Assembly (NCBI RefSeq): GCF_014640315.1
Contig: NZ_BMGS01000001.1
Location: 186,001 to 250,000 of the forward strand
DNA from: Hymenobacter glacieicola
GTDB taxonomy: Bacteria > Bacteroidota > Bacteroidia > Cytophagales > Hymenobacteraceae
Direction of reading: 5' to 3'
DNA length: 64,000 bases
Shown: piece by piece, positions 44,164 through 53,205 of the stretch
Position numbering within the stretch: position 1 is the first letter of the stretch
How the letters are laid out: the number at the start of each line of letters is the position of its first letter
Notes under the pieces: model-generated
What the model saw: only the letters and a program-made list of their open reading frames with translations
Database searches by the model: none
What the model was told of the DNA's origin: nothing
Position numbers and translations under genes: made by a program

Positions 44164-44988
44164 CTACAGGTGCCGCGTCAGCAACAAACCACCGTAGGCG
44201 TGGCCATTGCTGTTCAGCCCCTGAATGGGAACCACGCTCATTCGGCCGCCGCTGCTCTTGTGCAGCTGGGGCACCAAAATGCCCGCGCCGGCCCCCACGA
44301 CGTAGCCCAGCAGGTTGTCGGAGAGGAAGTGCTTACCGGCTTTCAGGCGTAGGTAGCCAACCGCTGCTGGTACGGCCGCCGCGCCAGCCCACACAAACGG
44401 CCGGGCCGGCGAGTCGGGGTGAAAATCGTGGAATACTTTGGCGGCGAAGAAGGTAGCGGAGGCCGTAGCGGCCGTGTGACCCGCAAAAAACGAGTTGGTG
44501 GAGTTGCGGCTGGTGCGGTCTGAGAGGTCGAGCCCCGGGTTATAGGCCAAGGGCCGGCTGCGTTCCACCAGCCCCGTCGCCATTGTGAACAGGGCCCCGG
44601 TGGTAGCCATGGTCTGGATATATAAGCCGCCAATCTGCCCAAACTTGCGGCGCACATCCCCGTCGGCTACCATGAGCAGAGGAGCAGCGGCAAAGGAGGC
44701 GTAAAATGGATAGTCGCTGATGCGCTTGGCCGTGGCGCTGGAGTTGCCGGCGGCAAACCGGTCGAAGCGGTTCACGTCGCGGCGGTCCAGGGCCAGGGCT
44801 TCGGCGTCGGTCAGCCCGTCCTTGTTTTTGGCCAGACTCAGGCCCAGCGCATTCACCCCGAGCAGGCCTACGGTTACGGGAGCATCTACCCCGAAGCGGG
44901 TGTGGTAGGGCGAGGGGGCCCGCTGGGCGCGGACACTGGAACTTAGAAACGTGAAAAGTACCAGCGCAAAAAGACGAAGGTGCTGCAT
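44164..44988 (-). CDS. PAP2-family phosphatase-like membrane protein
   Basis: 274 aa with a signal peptide (to VRAQ). Acid-phosphatase/lipid-phosphatase motifs: VERSRPLAY (motif 1, lacking the usual leading Lys), SFFAGHTAATAS (motif 2, His) and YLRLKAGKHFLSDNLLG (motif 3 with Arg and catalytic His). Members dephosphorylate lipids such as undecaprenyl pyrophosphate or phosphatidic acid at the outer face of the membrane. Loss of the motif 1 Lys makes activity slightly uncertain. Divergent from metK. Confidence 0.85.
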   Translation of the reverse strand: MQHLRLFALVLFTFLSSSVRAQRAPSPYHTRFGVDAPVTVGLLGVNALGLSLAKNKDGLTDAEALALDRRDVNRFDRFAAGNSSATAKRISDYPFYASFAAAPLLMVADGDVRRKFGQIGGLYIQTMATTGALFTMATGLVERSRPLAYNPGLDLSDRTSRNSTNSFFAGHTAATASATFFAAKVFHDFHPDSPARPFVWAGAAAVPAAVGYLRLKAGKHFLSDNLLGYVVGAGAGILVPQLHKSSGGRMSVVPIQGLNSNGHAYGGLLLTRHL

Positions 44989-45130
44989 AAGAAAGAGGAC
45001 AGAGGTAGAGGGAATAGGTCCCTAAACGCAGCGCCAGCTGCTGAGTTAACCTCTAGAGAAAAAGACCAGGCGGTTTGCTGGAACGCAAGGCTATTTGGGA
45101 GTTCACCCGCTCAGCCACGTAGAAAACTTG

Positions 45131-45138
45131 TAGCTTTG
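45131..45138 (+). promoter_or_regulatory. Candidate -7 box of metK
   Basis: TAGCTTTG, 75 bases upstream of the metK ATG. No TTG at the usual distance. No SAM aptamer motifs were found in the leader. Confidence 0.45.
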
Positions 45139-45213
45139 CAGCCCTTGTCCGGCAGTACCGCCCGGCCGGGGCAGGGGCTGCCGGCCCCTCGCGTACTTCT
45201 ACCTTACAAGCTG

Positions 45214-46476
45214 ATGCCCTACCTGTTCACCTCCGAATCTGTTTCGGAAGGCCACCCTGATAAAGTAGCCGACCAGATTTCTGACGCCATCCTCGACGAA
45301 TATCTGCGTCAGGACCCGACCGCCAAAGTGGCCTGCGAAACCCTGGTTACCACCGACTTCGCCCTGGTGGCCGGTGAAATTAAGTCGACGGCCCACGTAG
45401 AGGCTGAGCCCATTATTCGGGAGGTAATTCGCCGCATTGGCTACAACAAGCCCGAGTACCTGTTCAACGCCGACACCTGCGAGGTAATGAACCGCCTGCA
45501 CGAGCAGTCGGCCGACATCAACCAAGGAGTAGAGCGCGCTAAGCCCGAGGAGCAGGGCGCCGGCGACCAGGGCATGATGTTCGGCTACGCTACCCGCGAA
45601 ACGGAGAACTACATGCCCCTGGCCCTGGACCTTTCGCACCGCTTGCTGCGCGAACTGTCGGCCATTCGTAAGGCTGGCCAGGAAATGACCTACCTGCGCC
45701 CCGACGCCAAAAGCCAGGTAACCATCCGCTACAACGACGACAACACGCCCGAGGCCATCGAAACCATTGTGGTGAGCACCCAACACGATGAGTTCGACCA
45801 GAACGAGCAGGTCATGCTGCGCCAGATTGAGCAGGACATCAAGAACATCCTGGTGCCCCGCGTGAAGGCTCAGCTCGGCCAGGAAGTGCAGGCCCTGTTC
45901 ACGTCGGACATCACCTACCACATCAATCCCACCGGCAAGTTTGTCATTGGGGGCCCCCACGGCGACTCCGGCCTCACGGGCCGTAAAATCATCGTGGATA
46001 CCTACGGCGGTAAAGGTGCCCACGGTGGCGGCGCCTTCTCCGGCAAGGACTCCTCGAAAGTAGACCGCTCGGCGGCTTACGCAGCCCGGCACATTGCTAA
46101 AAACCTGGTAGCCGCCGGCGTGGCCGACCAAGTGCTGGTACAGGTAGCCTATGCCATTGGCGTAGCTGAGCCGGTAGGCGTGTTCGTGACTACTTATGGT
46201 ACCACCAAAGCCACCGGCTCGTTTGGCCACTCACTGACCGACGGTGAAATTGCCGAGAAGGTACAGCGCCTCTTCGACCTGCGCCCTTACGCCATTGTGC
46301 AGCGCCTGGGCCTGCAGAACCCTATCTTCGCCGAATCAGCCGCCTACGGTCACATGGGCCGGCAGCCCGGTACCAAGCAGGTGCAGCAGGCCGATGGCTC
46401 GACAAAAACCGTGGAAACCTTTACCTGGGAAAAGCTTGACTACGTGGATAAAATAAAGGCAGAATTTGGTTTGTAG
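45214..46476 (+). CDS. metK: S-adenosylmethionine synthetase
   Basis: Makes SAM from methionine and ATP; SAM is the ligand of the riboswitch ahead of metY, so this enzyme closes that feedback loop. 420 aa from ATG 45214 (MPYLFTSESVSEGHPDKVAD), the normal N-terminus; the frame is open further upstream but without homology. Seen: ATP-site GHPDK at 14-18, GAGDQGMMFGYA, GGPHGDSGLTGRK and the P-loop-like GGKGAHGGGAFSGKD. Its own terminator follows. Confidence 0.97.
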   Translation: MPYLFTSESVSEGHPDKVADQISDAILDEYLRQDPTAKVACETLVTTDFALVAGEIKSTAHVEAEPIIREVIRRIGYNKPEYLFNADTCEVMNRLHEQSADINQGVERAKPEEQGAGDQGMMFGYATRETENYMPLALDLSHRLLRELSAIRKAGQEMTYLRPDAKSQVTIRYNDDNTPEAIETIVVSTQHDEFDQNEQVMLRQIEQDIKNILVPRVKAQLGQEVQALFTSDITYHINPTGKFVIGGPHGDSGLTGRKIIVDTYGGKGAHGGGAFSGKDSSKVDRSAAYAARHIAKNLVAAGVADQVLVQVAYAIGVAEPVGVFVTTYGTTKATGSFGHSLTDGEIAEKVQRLFDLRPYAIVQRLGLQNPIFAESAAYGHMGRQPGTKQVQQADGSTKTVETFTWEKLDYVDKIKAEFGL

Positions 46477-46525
46477 AAGCTTAGTTACCCGGTGTTGGTG
46501 ACAAGTTGCTAATCCTGTTCACCAC

Positions 46526-46564
46526 AAAAAAGCCCCGCCTGAATCCGTCAGGCGGGGCTTTTTT
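46526..46564. terminator. Bidirectional terminator after metK
   Basis: AAAAAAGCCCCGCCTGA and TCAGGCGGGGCTTTTTT stem, between metK (plus) and hpf (minus). Confidence 0.88.
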
Positions 46565-46634
46565 GTGAGCTAATGGTTGGGTTAACAAGAAGGCAGCAGC
46601 TAACAACCAGCAGTCAGCTGCCAACAATTATAGA

Positions 46635-46934
46635 TCAGTGGCTAACCAGCTTCTCTTTATACTTAGTGATTTGGCGCTTCAGGTTCTCGGCTGCCGCGTC
46701 CGTAGCTGCTTCAAAAGTGCCGGCGTCTTCTTGCGAGAACAGGGTGGTACCAGGCACGTGCAGCTTAATTTCTACCGTTTTATTGTTTATCCCGTCTTTG
46801 TTATTCAGGCGAAGAATAACTTCTCCTTCAATCACGCGGTCATAGAAGGTTTCGAGTTTATCGAGGCGCTTCTGGATGAAGTCAAGCAGTTTTTGGTCGG
46901 CATCGAAGTGCACCGATTGCATCTGTACTTTCAT
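46635..46934 (-). CDS. hpf: Ribosome hibernation-promoting factor, short form
   Basis: 99 aa, the short HPF/YfiA length. MKVQMQSVHFDADQKLLDFI, a central EIKLHVPGTTLFSQEDAGTFEAATD and a basic helical end (LKRQITKYKEK) match the RaiA/S30AE fold, which sits in the mRNA/tRNA channel of the 30S subunit in stationary phase. No C-terminal dimerisation domain. It is 30 bp downstream of the recombinase gene on the same strand. Confidence 0.93.
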   Translation of the reverse strand: MKVQMQSVHFDADQKLLDFIQKRLDKLETFYDRVIEGEVILRLNNKDGINNKTVEIKLHVPGTTLFSQEDAGTFEAATDAAAENLKRQITKYKEKLVSH

Positions 46935-46964
46935 CGGGAGTGGGGTTAAGGGTAAAAGGAAAAA

Positions 46965-47852
46965 TCAGGCCTTGGGGTGGGCCTTGTCAAATACGGACTT
47001 TAGCTTGTCAATACTTAGGTGGGTGTACACCTGGGTAGCCGCCAAACTAGCATGCCCGAGCAGTTCCTTAATGGCGTTCAAATCAGCTCCTTTACCCAAT
47101 AAGTGGGTAGCAAAAGAGTGACGAAGCACGTGCGGATGCTGCTGGCCGGAAGCAGTGGTTATCTGGCTCAGATAGTGCTTCACGGTCCGGTACACAAACT
47201 TTTCGTAGAGCGGCTCTCCCTTGTCCGTAACGAGGAGGGCCCGCCGGGCGTTGCTATCCAAGGCAAATTCACGTTGCTTAAACGCTATATAGCGGCTCAG
47301 CACTAGCAATAACGTTGGGTTCAGGGGCACTACGCGCTGCTTGTTGCCTTTGCCCGTTACCCGCACCGTCCGGCCGCCTAGGTTCAGGTCATCAGCTCCA
47401 ATTCCAATTAGTTCCGAAAGCCGGATGCCGGTGCCGTACAGCAACTCCAGTACCAGTTGGTCGCGCACGCCGGCAAACGTGTCCGGAAACTCAAAGGAGT
47501 TAAGCAGCCCGTTCAACGAATCCTCCGGTACGAAGTCGGGTAGCTTTTTGGCAACCTTGGGTGAGGTGATGCGCAGCATGGGGTTTTTCTGGATAACTCC
47601 CGTGCGCAGCAGGTACTTGTAGTAAGAGCGAAGGCAGGCAATTTTGCGGTTTACCGTGCGCGGATCGTGCTGCTTCTGCATCAACTCCACTATCCACGAC
47701 CGGATGATGGTATGGTCGGCCTGGGTAGGGTCAGCAAGGTCGTAGGTGCCGGACAAGAACTCGGCGAACTGCCGCAAATCGGTCTGGTACGAAAGCACCG
47801 TGTGCGGGCTGTAGCGCCGCTCAAACCGTAAATAGTCAAAAAACAATTCCAT
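46965..47852 (-). CDS. Tyrosine recombinase XerC/XerD family
   Basis: 295 aa, full-length Xer type. An N-terminal SAM-like core-binding domain (FFDYLRFERRYSPHTVLSYQ) is followed by a catalytic domain with R144 (GTGIRLSELIG), K168, H241 and R244 (HVLRHSFATHLL), H267 (LLGHASLAATQ) and the nucleophile Y276 (VYTHLS). All catalytic residues are present. It probably resolves chromosome dimers at dif; its place between rpsU and hpf, rather than next to an integron or phage, supports the housekeeping role. XerC and XerD cannot be told apart here. Confidence 0.93.
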   Translation of the reverse strand: MELFFDYLRFERRYSPHTVLSYQTDLRQFAEFLSGTYDLADPTQADHTIIRSWIVELMQKQHDPRTVNRKIACLRSYYKYLLRTGVIQKNPMLRITSPKVAKKLPDFVPEDSLNGLLNSFEFPDTFAGVRDQLVLELLYGTGIRLSELIGIGADDLNLGGRTVRVTGKGNKQRVVPLNPTLLLVLSRYIAFKQREFALDSNARRALLVTDKGEPLYEKFVYRTVKHYLSQITTASGQQHPHVLRHSFATHLLGKGADLNAIKELLGHASLAATQVYTHLSIDKLKSVFDKAHPKA

Positions 47853-47930
47853 ACATCGGGAGCCAGCCGCTAAGGCCGGACAACCAATGTATGGAATTCA
47901 AGGGAGGAAAAAAACGAAATAGTACGGACG

Positions 47931-47981
47931 CGAAAAAACCGGCTGACTCACGCTAGGTAGGTGAATCAGCCGGTTTTTTCG
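47931..47981. terminator. Bidirectional terminator between rpsU and the recombinase gene
   Basis: CGAAAAAACCGGCTGA and TCAGCCGGTTTTTTCG arms, T/A tracts on both sides. It would reduce transcription from rpsU into the recombinase and hpf. Confidence 0.85.
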
Positions 47982-48006
47982 TCCTGACGAAAGCAGGGGC
48001 AGACGA

Positions 48007-48204
48007 CTACTCGGCGGCGTCGGGGCCGTAGGTAGCCAGCTTGTAGATAGCCTTCTGCTTCTGCTTGCGGTTGGTGATGGACGGCTTCTGGAAGAAGGTG
48101 CGGCGACGCAACTCTTTCAGAACGCCGGTGCGCTCAAATTTCTTCTTGAAGCGCTTCAGCGCACGGTCAACCGACTCGTTTTCTTTGATTTGGACGATGA
48201 TCAT
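48007..48204 (-). CDS. rpsU: 30S ribosomal protein S21
   Basis: 65 aa, basic. [25 protein letters not shown] is the conserved S21 start; [19 protein letters not shown] follows. S21 assists initiation on the 30S platform near the anti-Shine-Dalgarno end, a point of interest in Bacteroidota where SD use is suppressed. It leads the rpsU-recombinase-hpf group, with its own terminator behind it. Confidence 0.95.
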   Translation of the reverse strand: MIIVQIKENESVDRALKRFKKKFERTGVLKELRRRTFFQKPSITNRKQKQKAIYKLATYGPDAAE

Positions 48205-48241
48205 ATGTTCAGTGACTTAGAAACCCGGATTGAAGGGGCCG

Positions 48242-48249
48242 CAAAGATA
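48242..48249 (-). promoter_or_regulatory. Candidate -7 box of rpsU
   Basis: Minus strand TATCTTTG, 38 bases upstream of the start codon. No -33 TTG at normal spacing. Confidence 0.45.
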
Positions 48250-48357
48250 ATCACAGTTTAAGCAGATTTGAAAATGATTATGCTGATTTTGTAGGGAATA
48301 GCCTCAGAAAAAGCCATAGCGAATAAAATCAGCCGCAAACCTGCCCACCGCGTAAGA

Positions 48358-49497
48358 TTATTTCAGCAGGGCCCGGGCAATCACGAGCTTCTGAATTTCC
48401 GAAGTTCCTTCGCCAATGGTGCACAGCTTGGCATCACGGTAGTACTTCTCGGCAGGGTAGTCCTTGGTGTAGCCGTACCCTCCGAAAATCTGCACGCCCT
48501 CGTTGGCTACCCGCACCGAAACTTCCGAAGCGTAGAGCTTGGCCATGGCTGATTCCAGGTTCACGTTCAGGCCGCGGTCCTTCATGTCGGCAGCACGGTA
48601 GGTGAGCAGGGAAGCCGCCTCGATTTCCGTGGCCATGTCGGCCAGCTTGAAGCTAATACCCTGGAAGTTGCTGATGGGCTGGTTGAACTGGTGGCGCTCC
48701 TTAGAGTACTGCAGCGCCGCCTCGTAAGCACCCTGGGCAATGCCTAGGCTCAGGGCTGCAATGCTGATGCGGCCGCCGTCGAGCACCTTCAGGGCCTGCA
48801 CAAACCCGTCGCCCACCTGTCCGATTACGTTTGCCTTCGGTACGCGGCAGTCGGTGAAAATCAGTTCGGTGGTTTCGGAAGCCCGCATGCCTAGCTTGTC
48901 CTCCTTGCGACCAGCCTCAAAGCCAGGAGTGCCGCGCTCAATAATAAAGGCCGTCATGCCGCGCGAGTCGCCTACCTCACCGGTGCGGGCAATAACCACA
49001 GCCACGTTGCCGGTTTTGCCATGGGTAATAAAATTTTTGGCGCCGTTTAGAATATAGTCGTCACCGTCAGCTACGGCCACGGTGCGCATGTTACCGGCGT
49101 CGGAACCCGTGTTCGGCTCCGTTAGGCCCCAGGCCCCAATCCATTCGCCGGAAGCCAGCTTGGGCAAGTACTCATGCTTCTGCTCCTCGGAAGCATGCTG
49201 CAAAATATGGCCAGTGCACAGCGAGTTATGGGCGGCCATGCTCAGGCCAATACTGCCGTCAATCTTAGCCAGCTCGGCAATGGCTGTTACGTATTCCACG
49301 TAGCCAAAACCGGCTCCGCCATACTCCTGGGGTACCAACACGCCCATTAGGCCCAGCTCGCCCAGCTTGTGGAATACGTCCGCCGGAAACTCCTGCGTTT
49401 CGTCCCAGCGCATCATGTGGGGCTTGATGTGCTGAGCTCCGAAGTCGCGCACCATTTGGGCAATCATCGTCTGGTTTTCAGTAGCGACCAGTTCCAT
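48358..49497 (-). CDS. Acyl-CoA dehydrogenase
   Basis: FAD enzyme that makes the alpha-beta double bond in acyl-CoA (fatty acid or branched-chain amino acid breakdown). 379 aa from ATG 49497; the frame extends 33 codons upstream without homology. Seen: [19 protein letters not shown] (FAD/substrate loop), [59 protein letters not shown] and the catalytic E363 in [10 protein letters not shown]. The short/branched-chain type is likely. Single gene, divergent from the capsule export genes. Confidence 0.95.
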   Translation of the reverse strand: MELVATENQTMIAQMVRDFGAQHIKPHMMRWDETQEFPADVFHKLGELGLMGVLVPQEYGGAGFGYVEYVTAIAELAKIDGSIGLSMAAHNSLCTGHILQHASEEQKHEYLPKLASGEWIGAWGLTEPNTGSDAGNMRTVAVADGDDYILNGAKNFITHGKTGNVAVVIARTGEVGDSRGMTAFIIERGTPGFEAGRKEDKLGMRASETTELIFTDCRVPKANVIGQVGDGFVQALKVLDGGRISIAALSLGIAQGAYEAALQYSKERHQFNQPISNFQGISFKLADMATEIEAASLLTYRAADMKDRGLNVNLESAMAKLYASEVSVRVANEGVQIFGGYGYTKDYPAEKYYRDAKLCTIGEGTSEIQKLVIARALLK

Positions 49498-49734
49498 AGT
49501 AGTAAGGGTGGGGTGGGAAGTAAGAATGGACAGGTGTAACCCATCCGGGCCAATTTTGGGTCCGCGAAAGTAGGATTTTACTGGCGTACAAGCCAATGCC
49601 TGAGTGGAGCTCAGGGTACTGAATTTTGAAAGGGGGCACTAATTCGGTTTCTTTGATGGTTTTTTAGGGAAATACTGTCCGCGCGGATTTGTTTCCTGAA
49701 TTTTTTCCCACCGAATCCGGTTGTCCCGGCTTGC

Positions 49735-50676
49735 ATGAACCGACCTACTTGCTACCACCTGTTGCGTCTCTGGATGCTGTGTTTGCCGTTAGCATTGCTC
49801 ACCTTTTCCTGCACTACCTCCCGAGTTCGGCAGCAAAACATCCTGTTTCGTACTGATGGCGCCGGCCGCCTGGATACGGCTCGGCTACGCGACGTAGTAA
49901 ATCGGGCCGAGCGCAACTACATTATCCAACCCAACGACTACCTCGAGGTACGGGTGTATACCAACAAAGGGGAACGAATTTTGGACCCCAATGGGGAGTT
50001 GTTTTTTGGTTCGCCCACGGGAACGAACATGGGTGGTGGTGGCTTCTCTCGCCAGCGGGCGGGCGGCGGAGGTATCCAGCAGGGGATGCAACAGCAGGGC
50101 CAGCAGCAAAATGGCCAGCAGCAAGGCAACAGCGAGTTTCTAGTGCAACATGATGGTATTGTGAAGCTACCCATGGTCGACTACGTTCGAGTAGCCGGCC
50201 TGACTCTGCTACAAGCCGATAGTCTGTTGCAGATTCGTTACACGGAGTTCTATAAGGATGTATTTGTGACCACCCGGGTCACCAATAACCGTATTATTGT
50301 GCTGGGCGCTACCTCGGGTGGGGCCCGCGTGATTCAGATGTTCAACGACAACATGAACCTGTTGGAAGTGCTGGCTCAGGCCGGTGGTATTTCGGGGGGC
50401 TTTGTGGGGCCTACCGGCGGCAATGGTCAAGCTGGCCGCGCTGACAATATCCGCCTGATTCGGGGTAGCCTGAAGAACCCCCAGGTCCAAATCATTGATT
50501 TGACTACTATTGACGGCATGCGGCGTGCTAACCTACAGGTAGAGCCCAATGATATTGTGTACGTAGAGCCTATTCGCCGGCCATTCTATGAGGCCCTGGC
50601 CGATGCCAGCCCACTGTTTGCCTTTTTAGGCGGATTGTCGGGGCTGGCGACGCTCCTCATTGCTATTTCAAAATAA
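49735..50676 (+). CDS. Polysaccharide export outer-membrane lipoprotein (Wza-like)
   Basis: 313 aa. Lipoprotein signal ending LLTFSCTTSR, poly-export domain (YIIQPNDYLEVRVYTNKG) and an SLBB-type domain (VIQMFNDNMNLLEVLAQAGG). A low-complexity insert at about 97-135 (GGGGFSRQRAGGGG, then Gln-rich GMQQQGQQQNGQQQG) interrupts the export domain. The C-terminal hydrophobic segment (FAFLGGLSGLATLLIAIS) would be the membrane-spanning helix. It forms the outer-membrane exit pore for capsule or exopolysaccharide. It starts a run of three export genes. Confidence 0.92.
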   Translation: MNRPTCYHLLRLWMLCLPLALLTFSCTTSRVRQQNILFRTDGAGRLDTARLRDVVNRAERNYIIQPNDYLEVRVYTNKGERILDPNGELFFGSPTGTNMGGGGFSRQRAGGGGIQQGMQQQGQQQNGQQQGNSEFLVQHDGIVKLPMVDYVRVAGLTLLQADSLLQIRYTEFYKDVFVTTRVTNNRIIVLGATSGGARVIQMFNDNMNLLEVLAQAGGISGGFVGPTGGNGQAGRADNIRLIRGSLKNPQVQIIDLTTIDGMRRANLQVEPNDIVYVEPIRRPFYEALADASPLFAFLGGLSGLATLLIAISK

Positions 50677-50739
50677 GTACAAGCACGCAGCGTTTCTCTT
50701 CGGTATTTCCAAAGAGCTGTTTTCACTACTCATTACTAC

Positions 50740-53196
50740 ATGGCGGCGAAAGAAGAGGCTGATCTGGAAGAACTAATTCGGAATGCAGGCGGCGAAGCCG
50801 AGGAAGAAGACGAAGGCGGTGGGCTAGACCTGACGACCTTATTGATGGTGGTGCGCAAGAGCCTGCCCTGGATGCTCTTGCTTATTCTGCTGGGCCTGAC
50901 TGCCTCCTGGCTGTTTTTGCGCTACACGCCGCCCTTGTATCAGTCTTCTTCTTCCATCAAAATTGATGAGAAAACAGAGGCCGGCTTACTAGGGCTAGAA
51001 GGCATTGGAGCACAGGCTGAGAAGCAGCAAAGCATCAATAAGCTTTCCGGTGAGGTAGAACTCATTAAGTCAGACATTATTTACCAGCGGCTGAAGGACT
51101 CCTTGGACCTTGCCGTAAATTATTACGTGCAGGGCACGGTCCTGGAAAACGAGTTGTACCGCAGTTCTCCCTTTCGGGTAGAGTACGCTGCTACGCCTGA
51201 GGCAGTGTACAACGTAAAGTTTGGGCTGAAACTGCTTCCGGGCAACCGGTTGCGGCTGCAGTATGAGCATAATGGCCAGGAAGGCGGGGGGGAGTATGGC
51301 TTTGGTCAAACAATTCGCGCCCTGGGCTTCACGCTGCAGATTTTTCCCACCAACCTGTACAATGCCGCTGCCCTGGAGCCTAACTACCACTTTGTCATCA
51401 ACGACGAGGCTAGTTTAAACGCTTATCTGAGCAAAAACCTTACGGTAGAAATCGGCAATGCGGATGCCAACATCATCGGCATTTCCTTCACGGACCACAA
51501 CCCGCGCAAAGCCCACGACATCGTTAACAAGATTGACTCGGTTTACCTCGTAGAAAAGCTGGCTCGCAAGCAGGAGCAGGCGGCCCGGGCCACCCGGTAT
51601 ATCAATGAGCAGCTAGGCGAAAACCGCAAAGACTTGCAGCAGGCCGAGGAAAACATGCAGTCGTTTGTGAAACGCAACGGCACCTATGATATCAAGGCTG
51701 ATGTGGCCATGATTACGACGGCCCTGGAGGAGCAGGAGAAAGAGCGGGAGAAGTTGCAGGAAGAATCGGACATGCTGCTGGAGTTGGAGCGTTTGCTGGG
51801 CCAGAAGCGTCTGACCGATCGGGAGGATGGGGACGTGTTCCAAAGCATTCCGGCCTTGAGCGAGCTGAAAGATGAGCAGCTTTCGCAGCGGATTGTAGAG
51901 CTAAGCGACTTGCAACTGGATTTGGAGCGAGCTGAATTGTCTTATCAGCCAGGGGCCACTACTGCACTACAAATAAGGGAGCAGCGAATTGCCAACACCA
52001 AACGAGTTATTCGGGAGCTGTTACGACGTAATCAGCAACTGGTACGCCAGCAATTACTGAAGATGGATGCCAAGCGGGCCCAATTGGAAAACCGCTTGCG
52101 GGAGTTGCCGGAAAAAGCAACTGAGCAAGCCCGCTTGGAACGCCCTCTCGAATTGTACGAGAAGTACAATTTGAACATGATGGACAAGAAGATTGAGTTT
52201 GGTATTTCCATGGCGGGCACTACCGCCGATTTCCAGATTCTGTCGCCGGCAACTATGCCCTCGGCTCCTATTTCGCCGGTTAAGCTTATGGTGTATGCTA
52301 TTGGCTTGGCGGCAGGCATCATCCTAGGGTTGGGCCTGATTGCTGTTCGCTACCTAATGCACAACACCGTAACCAGCATCCGGGAACTGGAGCGGGCTAC
52401 CTCCGCCTCCGTACTGGGCATTATCCCGACCTACGACAAGGAGAAGATGGCCGTCTCGAAGCTGGTGGTAGACAAAAATCCCAAATCAGCCATTTCCGAG
52501 TCGATTCGTTCCATCCGGACCAACCTGGAGTTCATGGCTTCTTCCAAGAAGAAGCGCCTGATTTCTATTACTTCAACCATTAGCGGTGAGGGTAAAACCT
52601 TTGTGACGGTAAACTTGGCCGGCATTATTGCCGCCTCCGACCAGCGCGTAATCATCCTCGACCTGGACATGCGCAAGCCCAAGGTAAACCTGGCTTTCGA
52701 TGCAGAAAACGTGAAAGGCGTCAGCACTATTCTCATTGAGAAGCACACCTGGCAGGAGTGCGTGCAGCACACCAGCATTCCAACCCTGGACTTTATTTCG
52801 GCTGGACCTACCCCGCCTAACCCTTCGGAGCTGATTTTGAGCAACCGCTTCGACGAGCTGATTCAAAGCTTGCACGAGTCCTACGACGTGGTAATGATTG
52901 ACACCCCGCCCGTTGGCCTGGTAACTGATGGCATTCTGATCATGCGCAAGGCTGATGTGCCGATTTACATTGTGCGCGCCAATTACTCGAAGAAAGCCTT
53001 CCTCAAAAACATCAACAAGCTGATGCGGGTGAACGGCTTCACTAAGCTCTGCACCATCCTGAACGATGCCCAGGGAAGTGGGGGCTATGGGTACGGCTAT
53101 GGCTACGGCTATGGCTACGGCTACGGCCAAGGCTACTACGAGGACACGGCGCCCAAGGGCGGCCTGCTGAGCCGGTTGCGGAAGCGCAATTCCTAA
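50740..53196 (+). CDS. Wzc-like polysaccharide co-polymerase with BY-kinase domain
   Basis: 818 aa. Acidic N-terminus, helix 1 (SLPWMLLLILLGLTASWLFL, about 46-65), a long periplasmic Wzz/GumC region with coiled coil (about 270-470), helix 2 near 515-535, then a cytoplasmic bacterial tyrosine kinase. Walker A STISGEGKT with K619, Walker A' VIILDLDMRKPK, Walker B VVMIDTPPVG. The tail has a (GY)n run, about nine Gly-Tyr units around 776-795, then GQGYYEDT: the tyrosine cluster that is autophosphorylated. It controls chain length and export with the Wza-like protein upstream. Confidence 0.94.
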   Translation: MAAKEEADLEELIRNAGGEAEEEDEGGGLDLTTLLMVVRKSLPWMLLLILLGLTASWLFLRYTPPLYQSSSSIKIDEKTEAGLLGLEGIGAQAEKQQSINKLSGEVELIKSDIIYQRLKDSLDLAVNYYVQGTVLENELYRSSPFRVEYAATPEAVYNVKFGLKLLPGNRLRLQYEHNGQEGGGEYGFGQTIRALGFTLQIFPTNLYNAAALEPNYHFVINDEASLNAYLSKNLTVEIGNADANIIGISFTDHNPRKAHDIVNKIDSVYLVEKLARKQEQAARATRYINEQLGENRKDLQQAEENMQSFVKRNGTYDIKADVAMITTALEEQEKEREKLQEESDMLLELERLLGQKRLTDREDGDVFQSIPALSELKDEQLSQRIVELSDLQLDLERAELSYQPGATTALQIREQRIANTKRVIRELLRRNQQLVRQQLLKMDAKRAQLENRLRELPEKATEQARLERPLELYEKYNLNMMDKKIEFGISMAGTTADFQILSPATMPSAPISPVKLMVYAIGLAAGIILGLGLIAVRYLMHNTVTSIRELERATSASVLGIIPTYDKEKMAVSKLVVDKNPKSAISESIRSIRTNLEFMASSKKKRLISITSTISGEGKTFVTVNLAGIIAASDQRVIILDLDMRKPKVNLAFDAENVKGVSTILIEKHTWQECVQHTSIPTLDFISAGPTPPNPSELILSNRFDELIQSLHESYDVVMIDTPPVGLVTDGILIMRKADVPIYIVRANYSKKAFLKNINKLMRVNGFTKLCTILNDAQGSGGYGYGYGYGYGYGYGQGYYEDTAPKGGLLSRLRKRNS

Positions 53197-53205
53197 CCCG
53201 GCTTA

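Noticed and set aside
45000..45213. Possible SAM riboswitch ahead of metK
   Set aside because: Searched for GGCAACC and GGTGCnAATTCC cores; neither is present, only a -7 box.
46965..47852. Integrase marking a mobile island
   Set aside because: The recombinase is a full Xer-type protein between rpsU and hpf, with no att repeats, tRNA or phage genes nearby; a housekeeping Xer role is simpler.
53085..53135. Stand-alone DNA tandem repeat
   Set aside because: It lies in frame at the end of the BY-kinase gene and encodes its tyrosine tail, so it is annotated as part of that gene.
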